Shown: in pieces, positions 46,560-55,302 of the stretch
Position numbering within the stretch: position 1 is the first letter of the stretch
How the letters are laid out: every line of letters starts with the position of its first letter
Source: Aporhodopirellula rubra
GTDB taxonomy: Bacteria > Planctomycetota > Planctomycetia > Pirellulales > Pirellulaceae
Assembly (NCBI RefSeq): GCF_014192335.1
Contig: NZ_JACHXU010000007.1
Span: forward strand, 226,422-290,421
Length of the DNA stretch: 64,000 nt
Reading direction: 5' to 3'
Position numbers and translations under genes: made by a program
The notes under the pieces: generated by a model
The model's input: the letters and a program-made list of their open reading frames with translations, nothing else
Databases searched by the model: none
Told to the model about the DNA's origin: nothing

Positions 46560-46940
46560 ATGAAGTACATGCTTCTCATTTACGGAAACGAGGACTGCTG
46601 GACCGAGGACGAACGCAAGGAATGCATGCTCGAGTCGATGAAGATCAGTAACGAACTCCAACAAGAGGGAAAGCTGATTTCGTCTGACCCGCTGTACTCC
46701 ATCACGACGGCAACGAGTGTTCGCGTGCGTGAAGGCAATCGGCAGATCACCGATGGACCGTTCGCGGAAACATCCGAGCAGTTAGGCGGTTACTACTTGA
46801 TTGACGTCGAAAATCTAGACGAAGCGATCGCGATCGCGAGTCGATTGCCACCGGCGAAACTAGGGACGGTCGAAATCCGGCCGGTCTTTCCGAAGCCCGA
46901 ATTGCTCGATACTGCAACCGAGAGGAAAGCAAGCGTCTAG
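46560..46940 (+). CDS. YCII/DGPF-domain protein
   Basis: The ATG at 46560 gives a compact 126-residue single-domain protein beginning MKYMLLIYGNEDCW, with the signature ITDGPFAETSEQLGGYYLIDV and LGTVEIRPVF at the end. The frame is open to 46461, but the extension is unlike the family. AAAGGAA lies just upstream. Proteins of this type are classic partners of ECF42 sigma factors, and the sigma gene follows 39 bases later. Their molecular role is not established. Confidence 0.88.
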   Translation: MKYMLLIYGNEDCWTEDERKECMLESMKISNELQQEGKLISSDPLYSITTATSVRVREGNRQITDGPFAETSEQLGGYYLIDVENLDEAIAIASRLPPAKLGTVEIRPVFPKPELLDTATERKASV

Positions 46941-46979
46941 CTTTTTTGCGACGCCCTTCCATCCGCCTATTGAATTGCG

Positions 46980-48230
46980 ATGTCGTCACAGATGAACGCT
47001 AATGTCGTGGATCAGATCTACCGCAACCAATCGCGACAAGTGTTTGCGACCTTGGTGAGGTTGCTCGGCGATTTCGATTTGGCTGAAGAGGTCATGCACG
47101 AAGCGTTCGCGGCCGCCATACAAAAATGGCCGGAGCAGGGAACGCCCGCGAATCCGGTGGCTTGGCTGGTTTCGACCGCACGATTTAAGGCCGTCGACAA
47201 CATCCGTAGGCGACGACGACTCAGTGATTTGCAACCTGAGTTGGCACGAAGAGTGAGCGAGATCGAAGAGGCCAACGATTCGATCGCTGAGCAAGATATC
47301 AAAGACGACCGACTGCGTTTGATCTTCACGTGCTGTCACCCCGCGATCGATCCGCAAGTGCAAGTGCCGCTGACGCTACGTGAAGTTTGCGGACTGACGA
47401 CGGAGGAAATTGCACGTGCGTTTTTGGTGCCACCATCAACGTTGGCCCAGCGGATTGTGCGTGGGAAATCAAAAATCCGCAACGCAAAAATCCCGTTTTC
47501 CATTCCATCGCTCGCAGATCTTCCCGAACGACTCGATTCGGTTCTCTCTGTAATTTACCTGGTCTTTAACGAAGGATACTCTGCATCGAGCGGGGATAGC
47601 CTTACACGCGTGGATCTTTCGGATGAAGCGATCCGTCTCGCCCGATTATTGATGGACCTGCTACCGCAGCCCGAAGTCGCGGGATTACTCGCGTTGATGT
47701 TGCTGCACGAATCCCGACGCACCGCGCGTACGGATTCGCAAGGTGATATTGTTTTATTGGAAGATCAGGACCGACGTCTTTGGGATCAAACGCTGATCGC
47801 CGAAGGAAAAGATCTGATCGAACGATCATTGCTAACACGGCGTATCGGCGTTTACACGATTCAAGCTGCAATCTCAGCGGTTCATGCGGACGCGAAATCG
47901 GCGAACGAAACCGATTGGGAACAAATCGTGGCACTTTACGATGTGCTGTTGAAGGCAGCCCCTTCCCCCATTGTGAAACTGAATCGAGCAGTCGCGGTCG
48001 CCATGCGTGATGGCGTGGAGGTCGGGTTGGCGATCATTGATGAGTTGATGGAACGAGGCCAGATCACCGACTACCACCTTGCTCATTCGGCGCGGGGCGA
48101 ATTACTGCGACGCCTGGGCCGAACCGACGACGCATTGCAGTCATTCGAGCAAGCGTTGAGCCTCGCCAAACTGCAACCTGAACGGCGATTCCTTCGTAAG
48201 AAACTGGACGCACTCCGAGCGAACTTGTAA
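46980..48230 (+). CDS. ECF42-type RNA polymerase sigma factor with C-terminal TPR-like extension
   Basis: The 416-residue protein has a sigma-70 region 2 (about 10-75: YRNQSRQVFATLVRLLGDFDLAEEVMHEAF in parts, then PVAWLVSTARFKAVDNIRRRRR) and a region 4 (about 115-175: LTLREVCGLTTEEIARAFLVPPSTLAQRIVRGKSKI). A long helical C-terminus (about 190-416) follows, with repeats ending in GRTDDALQSFEQALSLAKLQPERRF, which resemble TPR. This architecture and the neighbouring DGPF genes define the ECF42 group. No anti-sigma gene is nearby; in this group the extension is thought to control activity. It likely recognises the TGTCGA-N17-CGAC promoter at 43896. Confidence 0.92.
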   Translation: MSSQMNANVVDQIYRNQSRQVFATLVRLLGDFDLAEEVMHEAFAAAIQKWPEQGTPANPVAWLVSTARFKAVDNIRRRRRLSDLQPELARRVSEIEEANDSIAEQDIKDDRLRLIFTCCHPAIDPQVQVPLTLREVCGLTTEEIARAFLVPPSTLAQRIVRGKSKIRNAKIPFSIPSLADLPERLDSVLSVIYLVFNEGYSASSGDSLTRVDLSDEAIRLARLLMDLLPQPEVAGLLALMLLHESRRTARTDSQGDIVLLEDQDRRLWDQTLIAEGKDLIERSLLTRRIGVYTIQAAISAVHADAKSANETDWEQIVALYDVLLKAAPSPIVKLNRAVAVAMRDGVEVGLAIIDELMERGQITDYHLAHSARGELLRRLGRTDDALQSFEQALSLAKLQPERRFLRKKLDALRANL

Positions 48231-48265
48231 TCTCGCAAGCTCCTGATCGCGGGTATCGCTGGCAA

Positions 48266-49678
48266 TCAGGCTAGGATGCCTTTGACAACACTTGCCGGTT
48301 CGACGCCGGTCAGTTTGAAGTCGAGCCCTTGATGACGATGTGTGAATCGCTCGTGATCGATTCCGCATAGATGCAAAAGCGTGGCTTGCAAATCGCGGAC
48401 ATGAACGGGATCTTCGGCCACGTGGAACGCGAATTCGTCGCTGCTGCCGTACACCGTCCCTGGTTTCACGCCACCGCCTGCCATCCAAATCGTGAAGGCT
48501 CGCGGATGGTGATCGCGACCGTGTGCATTTGGATTGTTAATGTCGCCTTGGACAAATGGTGTGCGTCCGAATTCACCACCCCAAATCACCAACGTGTCAT
48601 CGAGCATGCCCCGAGCTTTCAAGTCCTTGACCAACGCCGCGCTCGGCGCGTCGGTGTCTTCGCATTGAACAGGCAGTTGCTTGGGGAGGTTTCCATGTTG
48701 GTCCCAACCGGCGTGCATGAGTTGGATATAACGTGTGCCCCGCTCGGCCAATCGGCGTGCCATCAGGCAGTTGTATGCGTAACTGCCTTTGCGATGCACG
48801 TCGGGTCCGTACATCTCCAGCACGCTCTGCGGTTCATCTGAAAAATTGGTGAGTTCAGGAACGCTGGCCTGCATCTGAAACGCCATTTCATATTGCGATA
48901 CACGCGTTTCGATCTCAGGATCGGAATACCGCTGGTGTGCGAAATGATTCATTTCAGCGAGCCCATCGAGCATTTCGCGGCGAGCTTCGCGTGAGACGCC
49001 GTCCGGGTTGCTCAGATACAAAACCGGATCGCCGGCCCCTCGAAAGGGAACACCTTGATATTTCCCGGGCAGGAATCCGGCTCCCCAGTAATAGTCAAAG
49101 AACAATTGGCCGCACGATCCCTGCTGATCTTGGGAAGTCATCACGACAAAGGAGGGCAAGTCATCAGCCATCGATCCGAGCCCGTACGTCAACCACGCAC
49201 CGATGCTAGGCCGCCCGGGTAGATTGTTTCCGGTCAGCATTTGCGTCATTGCCGGCGCGTGGTTGATCTGTTCTCCATGAACGCTGCGGATGAAACAAAG
49301 ATCATCAACTATCTCTGCCGTGCGCGGCAGTAAATCGCTGACCCACATGCCTGACTCGCCACGGCGACTACCGCCCCACGCGGCGGCTAGGCAGGGTTTG
49401 GACTTTTGCCCCGCCGTCATCGTGGTTTGACGCAATCCCTGAAGAACACTGGCGGGCAATTCCTCGCCCTGCATCTTTCGCAACGTTTCTTTGTCGTCGA
49501 AAAGGTCGACGTGCGAAGGGCCTCCCGATTGCATCATGTAGATGACACGTTTGGCTTTGGGTGGGAAGTGTGGAAGAGACGATGTTTCGGCCGCCAGCAA
49601 ATTCTGGAACGCCGGCATCCCGATGGACAGAGAGAGGCTACCGAGGAACGTTCGTCTGTTGAGCGAAAGTGGGTTCAT
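48266..49678 (-). CDS. DUF1501 (sulfatase-like) Tat-exported protein
   Basis: About 470 residues from the ATG at 49678, beginning with a twin-arginine signal NRRTFLGSLSLSIGMPAF. The body has DUF1501 landmarks: RVIYMMQSGGPSHVDLFD, ELPASVLQG, SVHGEQINHAPAMTQMLTG, RPSIGAWLTYGLG, LMHAGWDQHGN, VIWGGEFGRTPF and HGRDHHPRAFTIWMAGGG. The alkaline-phosphatase-like metal-site histidines are in the last blocks. This family is expanded in Planctomycetes and is nearly always beside a DUF1549/DUF1553 gene, as here. The substrate is unknown. The frame runs back to 49732 but lacks sense there. Confidence 0.9.
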   Translation of the reverse strand: MNPLSLNRRTFLGSLSLSIGMPAFQNLLAAETSSLPHFPPKAKRVIYMMQSGGPSHVDLFDDKETLRKMQGEELPASVLQGLRQTTMTAGQKSKPCLAAAWGGSRRGESGMWVSDLLPRTAEIVDDLCFIRSVHGEQINHAPAMTQMLTGNNLPGRPSIGAWLTYGLGSMADDLPSFVVMTSQDQQGSCGQLFFDYYWGAGFLPGKYQGVPFRGAGDPVLYLSNPDGVSREARREMLDGLAEMNHFAHQRYSDPEIETRVSQYEMAFQMQASVPELTNFSDEPQSVLEMYGPDVHRKGSYAYNCLMARRLAERGTRYIQLMHAGWDQHGNLPKQLPVQCEDTDAPSAALVKDLKARGMLDDTLVIWGGEFGRTPFVQGDINNPNAHGRDHHPRAFTIWMAGGGVKPGTVYGSSDEFAFHVAEDPVHVRDLQATLLHLCGIDHERFTHRHQGLDFKLTGVEPASVVKGILA

Positions 49679-49762
49679 CGTGAATGCGTTTCCATTTCGG
49701 TGGGTCGAATGTTGTCGGGATATCGAAAGCACTGCGCGTGCAACACAGTCAAGTGCCGCGCA

Positions 49763-52306
49763 CTATTTACACAACGTCTCGTCTAAATTCAGAACGAGGA
49801 GGCAGATTGTCGTCCAGGCGGCGTGTTCGGGAGCAGAAAGGTCTTCCGTGACCGGTGCTTCACCGATCGATAGCAATTTAGACGCTTCGTCGGGGCAGGC
49901 TTCGAAGCGATGGCGAGCCTTTTCGAGTGAACCGCGTAGTGACGCGAGTTCATCCGGTTCGAGCGGTCTGGCCGTCGCGGCGAAAAACAACTGCGAAAGT
50001 CGTTCGGTTTCACCTTCGATCGTTGCCAGAGACGAGGCCCACACCCGAGCAGCCTCGACGTAGGTGGTGTCGTTCAGCGTCGTCAACGCGTGCAAGGGTG
50101 TGCTGGTGCGGGTCAGCGTCACCAAACAGGATTGCCGACTCGGCACATCGAAGAAATTCGCCGGAGCCACGACCCTTCGCCAGACGGTGTACAAACTACG
50201 GCGATACAGATCTTCGCCCTCGTCTTGCATGTAATGATTTTTGTTGAGACTCATCGCTTCCCAGATGCCACCGGGTTGATACGGAGCGACCGGTGGGCCT
50301 CCGATTTTCGTGTTCAACAATCCTGACAACGACAACGCTTGATCACGCAGTAGTCTCGAATCCAATCGTAGTCGCGATCCACGGGCGAGCCATTCGTTGT
50401 GCGGATCTTTTGCGATGACCTCCTCGTCGACCATTGCGGATTGACGATAGGTGCGAGACAACACGATTCCTTTCAACAACGCTTTGACATCCCACCCGCT
50501 TTCGCGGAACTCGACGGCGAGCCAATCGAGCAAATCGGGGTGTGTCGGCAATGCTCCCTGCAGCCCGAAATCGTCCGGAGTCGAGACCAACCCGCGACCG
50601 AACATCAGTTGCCAATAGCGATTGACCGTGACTCGTGATGTCAGGGGGTTTTCGGACGAAACCAACCATTGGGCCAAGTCGAGACGCGTGGGGCGTTGCA
50701 AGTTTTCGTCGACGCTCAGCGGGGGCAGGAAATCGGGCGTGGTCGGAGAGACTTGTTCTCCTGGGGTTTCGTAGTTCCCACGTAAGAGAACAAATGTCTC
50801 ACGCGGTTGATCATCTCGCATGACCATTACGAGCGGTATTTTTTCCTGTAGAAGACTCTCCCTAGCCACCTCAGCCGAGATTTCATCCTGTATTGACTTC
50901 CATGGTTCGACGCATTTTAAGAACGTTTCGATCAGTTGTTTGAAACCACCGTCCTTGGGGTTGTCGAGATCGGCGTTGTGCACGAAGCGAGCGACATATT
51001 CGGATGGCTTAATCCGCTCGGCACCGAGCACGGGGTCGTCGCGGATTTCTTGAACCCATGTACGGGCCTCCACAACGTATTCATCTCGTCTCGTCTCGAG
51101 TTGTTTCCTAGCTGCGGCGACCTTCGCTCCTGCATCTGCGAGTTGCTGTTTGTGTTCGTCACTACCGACGGAGATGTAGGGTTTGTCAACGGCGTACTTC
51201 ACTCCGAACGGGCGGTCGGGACGCTTCACGTTCATCTGTTTGCTCGTCATCCCTGATTCGCTAATTTGGTTGAAGAACGAGAGCAGCGAGTAGTAGTCGG
51301 TTTGTTTTAGCGGATCAAATTTATGATCGTGACATTGGCAACAGCCGACGGTCAGACCGAGCCATGCGGTCCCGGTTGTTTCGACCCGATCAAAATTATT
51401 CTTAGCTCGATTCTCCTCTGGAATGGATCCGCCTTCGGCTTGAATCATATGATTACGATTGAACGCGGTCGCGATCAATTGATCTTCGGTGGGATCCTCT
51501 AATAGATCGCCTGCAAGTTGTTCGATTGTGAATTCATCAAAGGGTTTGTTCTTGTTAAACGCATCGATCACCCAGTCACGCCACGGCCAGTTCATGCGGT
51601 AGGCATCGTTTTGGAATCCGTTGGTATCTGCGAACCGAGCCACGTCGAGCCAATCGATTGCCATTCGCTCGCCGAACATTGGCGAGGCAAGCAAGCGATC
51701 AACTGCATCGGAGTACGCTGCATCACCGTGCTCTTCGACGGCTTTGCGGAACAACCTGAGTTCATTCACGGTGGGAGGAACGCCGAGCAGATCGAAAGTC
51801 ACACGACGAAGCCACTTTGCGGGCGATGCCGGTGCGGCAAATCGAAACCCTTTTGTGGCGAGTTTCCTGGCGACGAAATCGTCGATTGCGTCGGATGTGT
51901 TGGTCGCGTCGGTGTCCGGTCGTACGGGAGCCACGAATGCCCAATGGGGCTCGTACTCCGCGCCCTGTTCGATCCAGCGTCGAATCAGAGCGACTTCGTC
52001 GTCGGTAATCGGCGACTTATGTGCCGATGGAGGAGGCATCACTTCATCGGGGTCATCGCTCGTGATTCGGAGCATCAGATCTGAATCGTCCGGTGAGTCA
52101 ACGTCCCAAACATGTTCGGCTTCCTCGCGGAGATCCAAACGCAGCCCGGCTTCACGGTGTGACTCATCGAACCCGTGACAGTAGTAACAGCGATCCGACA
52201 AAAGAGGGCGGATGTCACGGTTGAAGGACACGTCCTCTGCCGCAGCTACGGAGAGGAAGGTGACGACGAAGAACGGGACGCAGGCGTTGAGGTGGTGATT
52301 CTTCAT
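49763..52306 (-). CDS. Planctomycete cytochrome protein PSCyt1-DUF1549-DUF1553
   Basis: The 847-residue exported protein has a signal peptide (ACVPFFVVTFLSVAAA), then the planctomycete-type cytochrome c domain with haem motif CYYCH in NRDIRPLLSDRCYYCHGFD and the distal region DEVMPPPSAHK. DUF1549 follows (about 115-330: FRFAAPASPAKWLRRVTFDLLG, DWLDVARFADTNGFQND, TIEQLAGDLL, TVGCCQCHDHKFDPL, with a second CxxCH). DUF1553 is in the C-terminal half (LAQWLVSSENPLTSRVTVNRYWQ, RTYRQSA, SLSGLLNTKIGGPPVAPYQP). The function is not established; it is thought to be an envelope oxidoreductase working with its DUF1501 partner, the next gene downstream. Confidence 0.92.
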   Translation of the reverse strand: MKNHHLNACVPFFVVTFLSVAAAEDVSFNRDIRPLLSDRCYYCHGFDESHREAGLRLDLREEAEHVWDVDSPDDSDLMLRITSDDPDEVMPPPSAHKSPITDDEVALIRRWIEQGAEYEPHWAFVAPVRPDTDATNTSDAIDDFVARKLATKGFRFAAPASPAKWLRRVTFDLLGVPPTVNELRLFRKAVEEHGDAAYSDAVDRLLASPMFGERMAIDWLDVARFADTNGFQNDAYRMNWPWRDWVIDAFNKNKPFDEFTIEQLAGDLLEDPTEDQLIATAFNRNHMIQAEGGSIPEENRAKNNFDRVETTGTAWLGLTVGCCQCHDHKFDPLKQTDYYSLLSFFNQISESGMTSKQMNVKRPDRPFGVKYAVDKPYISVGSDEHKQQLADAGAKVAAARKQLETRRDEYVVEARTWVQEIRDDPVLGAERIKPSEYVARFVHNADLDNPKDGGFKQLIETFLKCVEPWKSIQDEISAEVARESLLQEKIPLVMVMRDDQPRETFVLLRGNYETPGEQVSPTTPDFLPPLSVDENLQRPTRLDLAQWLVSSENPLTSRVTVNRYWQLMFGRGLVSTPDDFGLQGALPTHPDLLDWLAVEFRESGWDVKALLKGIVLSRTYRQSAMVDEEVIAKDPHNEWLARGSRLRLDSRLLRDQALSLSGLLNTKIGGPPVAPYQPGGIWEAMSLNKNHYMQDEGEDLYRRSLYTVWRRVVAPANFFDVPSRQSCLVTLTRTSTPLHALTTLNDTTYVEAARVWASSLATIEGETERLSQLFFAATARPLEPDELASLRGSLEKARHRFEACPDEASKLLSIGEAPVTEDLSAPEHAAWTTICLLVLNLDETLCK

Positions 52307-52389
52307 GCCCGCCAGCTTACAGGAAGAATCAAACGCAGCAATTTACGAATGTTCGTAACAAATGCGTCTTTATTGTCTCCCCAGCTGCT

Positions 52390-53037
52390 CTATACAGGAG
52401 GATCAACGAGTCTTTCGCGGATGGCGAGCGCGACAGCGGCTGTTGCTCCGTTGACGTGCAGTTTGCGATAAATGCAACGAGTCACGTAATCAAGAGTGTG
52501 TAGATTGAGTTCGAGCTCCATCGCAATCTGCTTTCGAACCAATCCACGCGTCATCGCCTCCAAGACCAATTGTTCGCGTTCGGTCAATCCGTAGTCTGGC
52601 TGTTGAGGTGTCAGGTCCGCAAACATTTTCAACACGCGGCCCGCAATCCGAGGATGAATCGGTGCGGCGCCCTCGGATACTTGTTCGACAGCTTCGCATA
52701 CCTTCGCAATCGAATCCGATTTCAAACAATACCCCGAAGCGCCGGCCTTCAATGCGCGAAAGATCTTCTCGTCATCTTCAAAGACAGTCAGAATTAGAAC
52801 GGTCGCGTTAGGCAAGCGTTGTTTGATTTCACCGATTCCGTCGATCCCATCGATACCCGGCAAATCGATATCCATCAGAAAGACGTCCGGTGAGTTCCCA
52901 TTATCGATTTCGGCGATTGCGTCTTCGCAGTTACTGAACTCGCGTGCGTTGATATCGTCGGCGAGTAATCGCAATCCGCGAACGGTCGCGTTTCGGAATT
53001 TGGCGTTGTCTTCGATGATCCAAATTTCGAGCATCAA
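52390..53037 (-). CDS. NarL/FixJ-type response regulator
   Basis: The 215-residue protein has a receiver domain (about 1-120) with phospho-acceptor aspartate in VFLMDIDLPG, acidic pocket in WIIEDN and lysine in YCLKSD. A LuxR-type helix-turn-helix (about 148-212) shows LTEREQLVLEAMTRGLVRKQIAMEL and VTRCIYRKLHV. It follows the discoidin-domain histidine kinase on the same strand with 93 bases between, so the two form a system. The start can be the ATG at 53037 or the next codon. Target genes cannot be read from the sequence. Confidence 0.92.
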   Translation of the reverse strand: MMLEIWIIEDNAKFRNATVRGLRLLADDINAREFSNCEDAIAEIDNGNSPDVFLMDIDLPGIDGIDGIGEIKQRLPNATVLILTVFEDDEKIFRALKAGASGYCLKSDSIAKVCEAVEQVSEGAAPIHPRIAGRVLKMFADLTPQQPDYGLTEREQLVLEAMTRGLVRKQIAMELELNLHTLDYVTRCIYRKLHVNGATAAVALAIRERLVDPPV

Positions 53038-53130
53038 GCATCCTGTGTGTTGTCTCAGTAAGCATTTCAGTTGGCGAGAAGACGGTAGGTCTTGCCGCGT
53101 GCGTTTGGTATTGTCTCAGCGAATCGCTTT

Positions 53131-55125
53131 TCAATTGCCAATTTCGATAGTTAGGCGGGCACCTTGACCGGGTTGAGAATTGATCTGCAGCGAGCCACCC
53201 AATTTCTTGATTCTGTTCTTCATGTTGTGCAGTCCCATTCCTCGCGGTTCCATTCTGCTTTCCCAAGCAAACGCATCAAATCCATCGCCATTGTCTTCCA
53301 CTGAGATTCGCCATCCCTGCTCGTATTCTATGGCTGCGATATCGACCCGAGTTGCGTTCGCACTGCGAGCGATGTTGGCAATCATGGCTTTGAAAATCAA
53401 TACGATCTCGCGTTCGGCATTTTCTCCCGGACAGAATTCGACAAATGCGGGATCGAAGGCCCACTGCAAATTCATGCCCGGCAACATGCGTCGGGCGATG
53501 GATTGTAATTGGGAGGATAAACTTTCACCTCGTCGTTTGGGGCCGCCGAGCAACCATAGCGTCTCATGCATCGATTCGGTGCATTCGCCGGCGAGTTCAC
53601 GTATCGAACGAAAGTCTTCTTTTAACTCGTCACTATCACCGACTGCCTCGCCGACTTCTCCAATTCGCGAGATGGCAGCAAGGTTACTGCCTATCTCATC
53701 ATGCAAATCCTGCGCGAGTCGCATGCGAAACTCGGCACGCTGACGCGAACGTCGCCGACGCTGTTGCCATCCGATCGCGAGTAATGTGATCGCACCAATG
53801 TTCATCACACCAACCCCCGTCCACGAGGCTCGACGCCGAGCGATTGTCGAAAAGCGATTGATGTGTTGTTCCGTGGATTCCATCTCTTGCTGGAGGTTAC
53901 GGGCCGCCTTCCATCGATCGAACCATTCTTGCAGAGACGAAATTTTCCCGTAACTGGCCTCTCCATCGACGAGTAAGCTCAGCGGGCGGTCGGACCGCCA
54001 ATGCACAGCAGTGATGGGTCGATTCAACGCGAGGTTCTCACTTTCACGCAATACTTGAACCTCAGAGAAACCGACTTTATTGGTCGCTAATAGCGATCCT
54101 CTTTCGCTGACGAAACGCACGAAACGAAATTGCGATTCAGGCATTTGCAACGTGACGGGGTTGTTGCCGGGCGAGTCGAAATCACGCTGAGTTTGATACC
54201 ACGTCGTTGATTCTTCGAAAGACTCGCTATCAGATGTTTCGATCCGAAACCGTTTGGGAAACGCGTAGCCGGGATAGTCAGCCCCCTGCCGAGCGTGAAC
54301 CGGGAACAATCTGATTGCATCGAAGGACCGAATACTACCGAGGTCGATTTGAAACCAAACCTCTTCATCGGGTTGATCGGAATTGAAAAAGACGCCATCG
54401 AACTCAGGTAACTCATCACTCGATTGTGTCGCTTCGATCGGTGTTCCTAGTGGCGTTCGACCATCGACGAGGTAGCGAGGCGACCAAACGGGAGCCAATG
54501 ATGTCGCGCCATTCATCGTGACGGCGGCATTCAATGCAATATTTCGGTCACCACGGATGACCATCACCTCGGATAACGCGTAGGTCCAACGGTTGGCGAC
54601 CTGGGCGAGTTCCGTGACGGTAACTCGCAAGTATCTCGCACGAACCATCGGTGTATCGATCACTACAGGGAACGGGCTGATCGGATTCAGTTTTCCGGCC
54701 CCGGAACCGCTGCTCGCGGAATCGTAGAGAAGTTGAAACGAGTCGAATGTTTCCGTCATCGAGCCGTCGATGCGAAACCGTTGCGGGAACGCGTAGGACT
54801 CAATCGCGTCACTCACCAATCCCACGATTGCCGGAACAATGACGATGCGCTCAAACGATTCTGCGCGTCCCAAATCGAGCTGGATCCATGGGGCCTGTGG
54901 CGGCGGAGTCGCACCCATGTGCAATTGCGCCCCTGCTTGGGGCACCGTCTGACGCAGTTGAAGCGGTCCGAGTTGTTCGTACTGACGCGTCAACTCTCTG
55001 AGATGTGCCTGCGTATCTCGCAGTTCATTGGAGAACATTCCCCATCCATCCGCCCTCGCCGTGCTCATGAACAGCAGCGAGGTCAGGGCGAGAGGAATGT
55101 AAAACGGGAGGAAAAATCGAATCAT
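53131..55125 (-). CDS. HisKA_3 sensor histidine kinase with extracytoplasmic discoidin-like domains
   Basis: The ATG at 55125 has GGAGAG three bases ahead and starts a signal peptide (IRFFLPFYIPLALTSLLFMSTARA); about 664 residues. Residues 60-400 hold two F5/8 type C-like sandwiches: PWIQLDLGRAESFERIVIVP to YLRVTVTEL, and VWFQIDLGSIRSFDAIRLFP to FRFVRFVSER, plus a partial third start (NLALNRPITAVHW). A membrane helix (VGVMNIGAITLLAIGW, about 455-475) leads to the kinase with the H-box LAQDLHDEIGSNLAAISRIGE and the ATPase part VEDNGDGFDAF and RGMGLHNMKNRIKKLGG. Discoidin folds often bind glycans, so it may sense polysaccharide. It controls the regulator downstream. Confidence 0.9.
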   Translation of the reverse strand: MIRFFLPFYIPLALTSLLFMSTARADGWGMFSNELRDTQAHLRELTRQYEQLGPLQLRQTVPQAGAQLHMGATPPPQAPWIQLDLGRAESFERIVIVPAIVGLVSDAIESYAFPQRFRIDGSMTETFDSFQLLYDSASSGSGAGKLNPISPFPVVIDTPMVRARYLRVTVTELAQVANRWTYALSEVMVIRGDRNIALNAAVTMNGATSLAPVWSPRYLVDGRTPLGTPIEATQSSDELPEFDGVFFNSDQPDEEVWFQIDLGSIRSFDAIRLFPVHARQGADYPGYAFPKRFRIETSDSESFEESTTWYQTQRDFDSPGNNPVTLQMPESQFRFVRFVSERGSLLATNKVGFSEVQVLRESENLALNRPITAVHWRSDRPLSLLVDGEASYGKISSLQEWFDRWKAARNLQQEMESTEQHINRFSTIARRRASWTGVGVMNIGAITLLAIGWQQRRRRSRQRAEFRMRLAQDLHDEIGSNLAAISRIGEVGEAVGDSDELKEDFRSIRELAGECTESMHETLWLLGGPKRRGESLSSQLQSIARRMLPGMNLQWAFDPAFVEFCPGENAEREIVLIFKAMIANIARSANATRVDIAAIEYEQGWRISVEDNGDGFDAFAWESRMEPRGMGLHNMKNRIKKLGGSLQINSQPGQGARLTIEIGN

Positions 55126-55302
55126 TCTCTCCAGGTTCACGCGGTGGCAGGAAGCGGTATCCGTTCGCTCATTGCGAATGGCTCGCAGTATAGTACCTCC
55201 GAATCGCAACTCAGGTTACCGCTTGCCCGTCGGAAATTATCCTTCTCGAATATGATACCGAATGTCCCTCCATAGATTCAGCGGCGACATTGCCCTCGAG
55301 AC

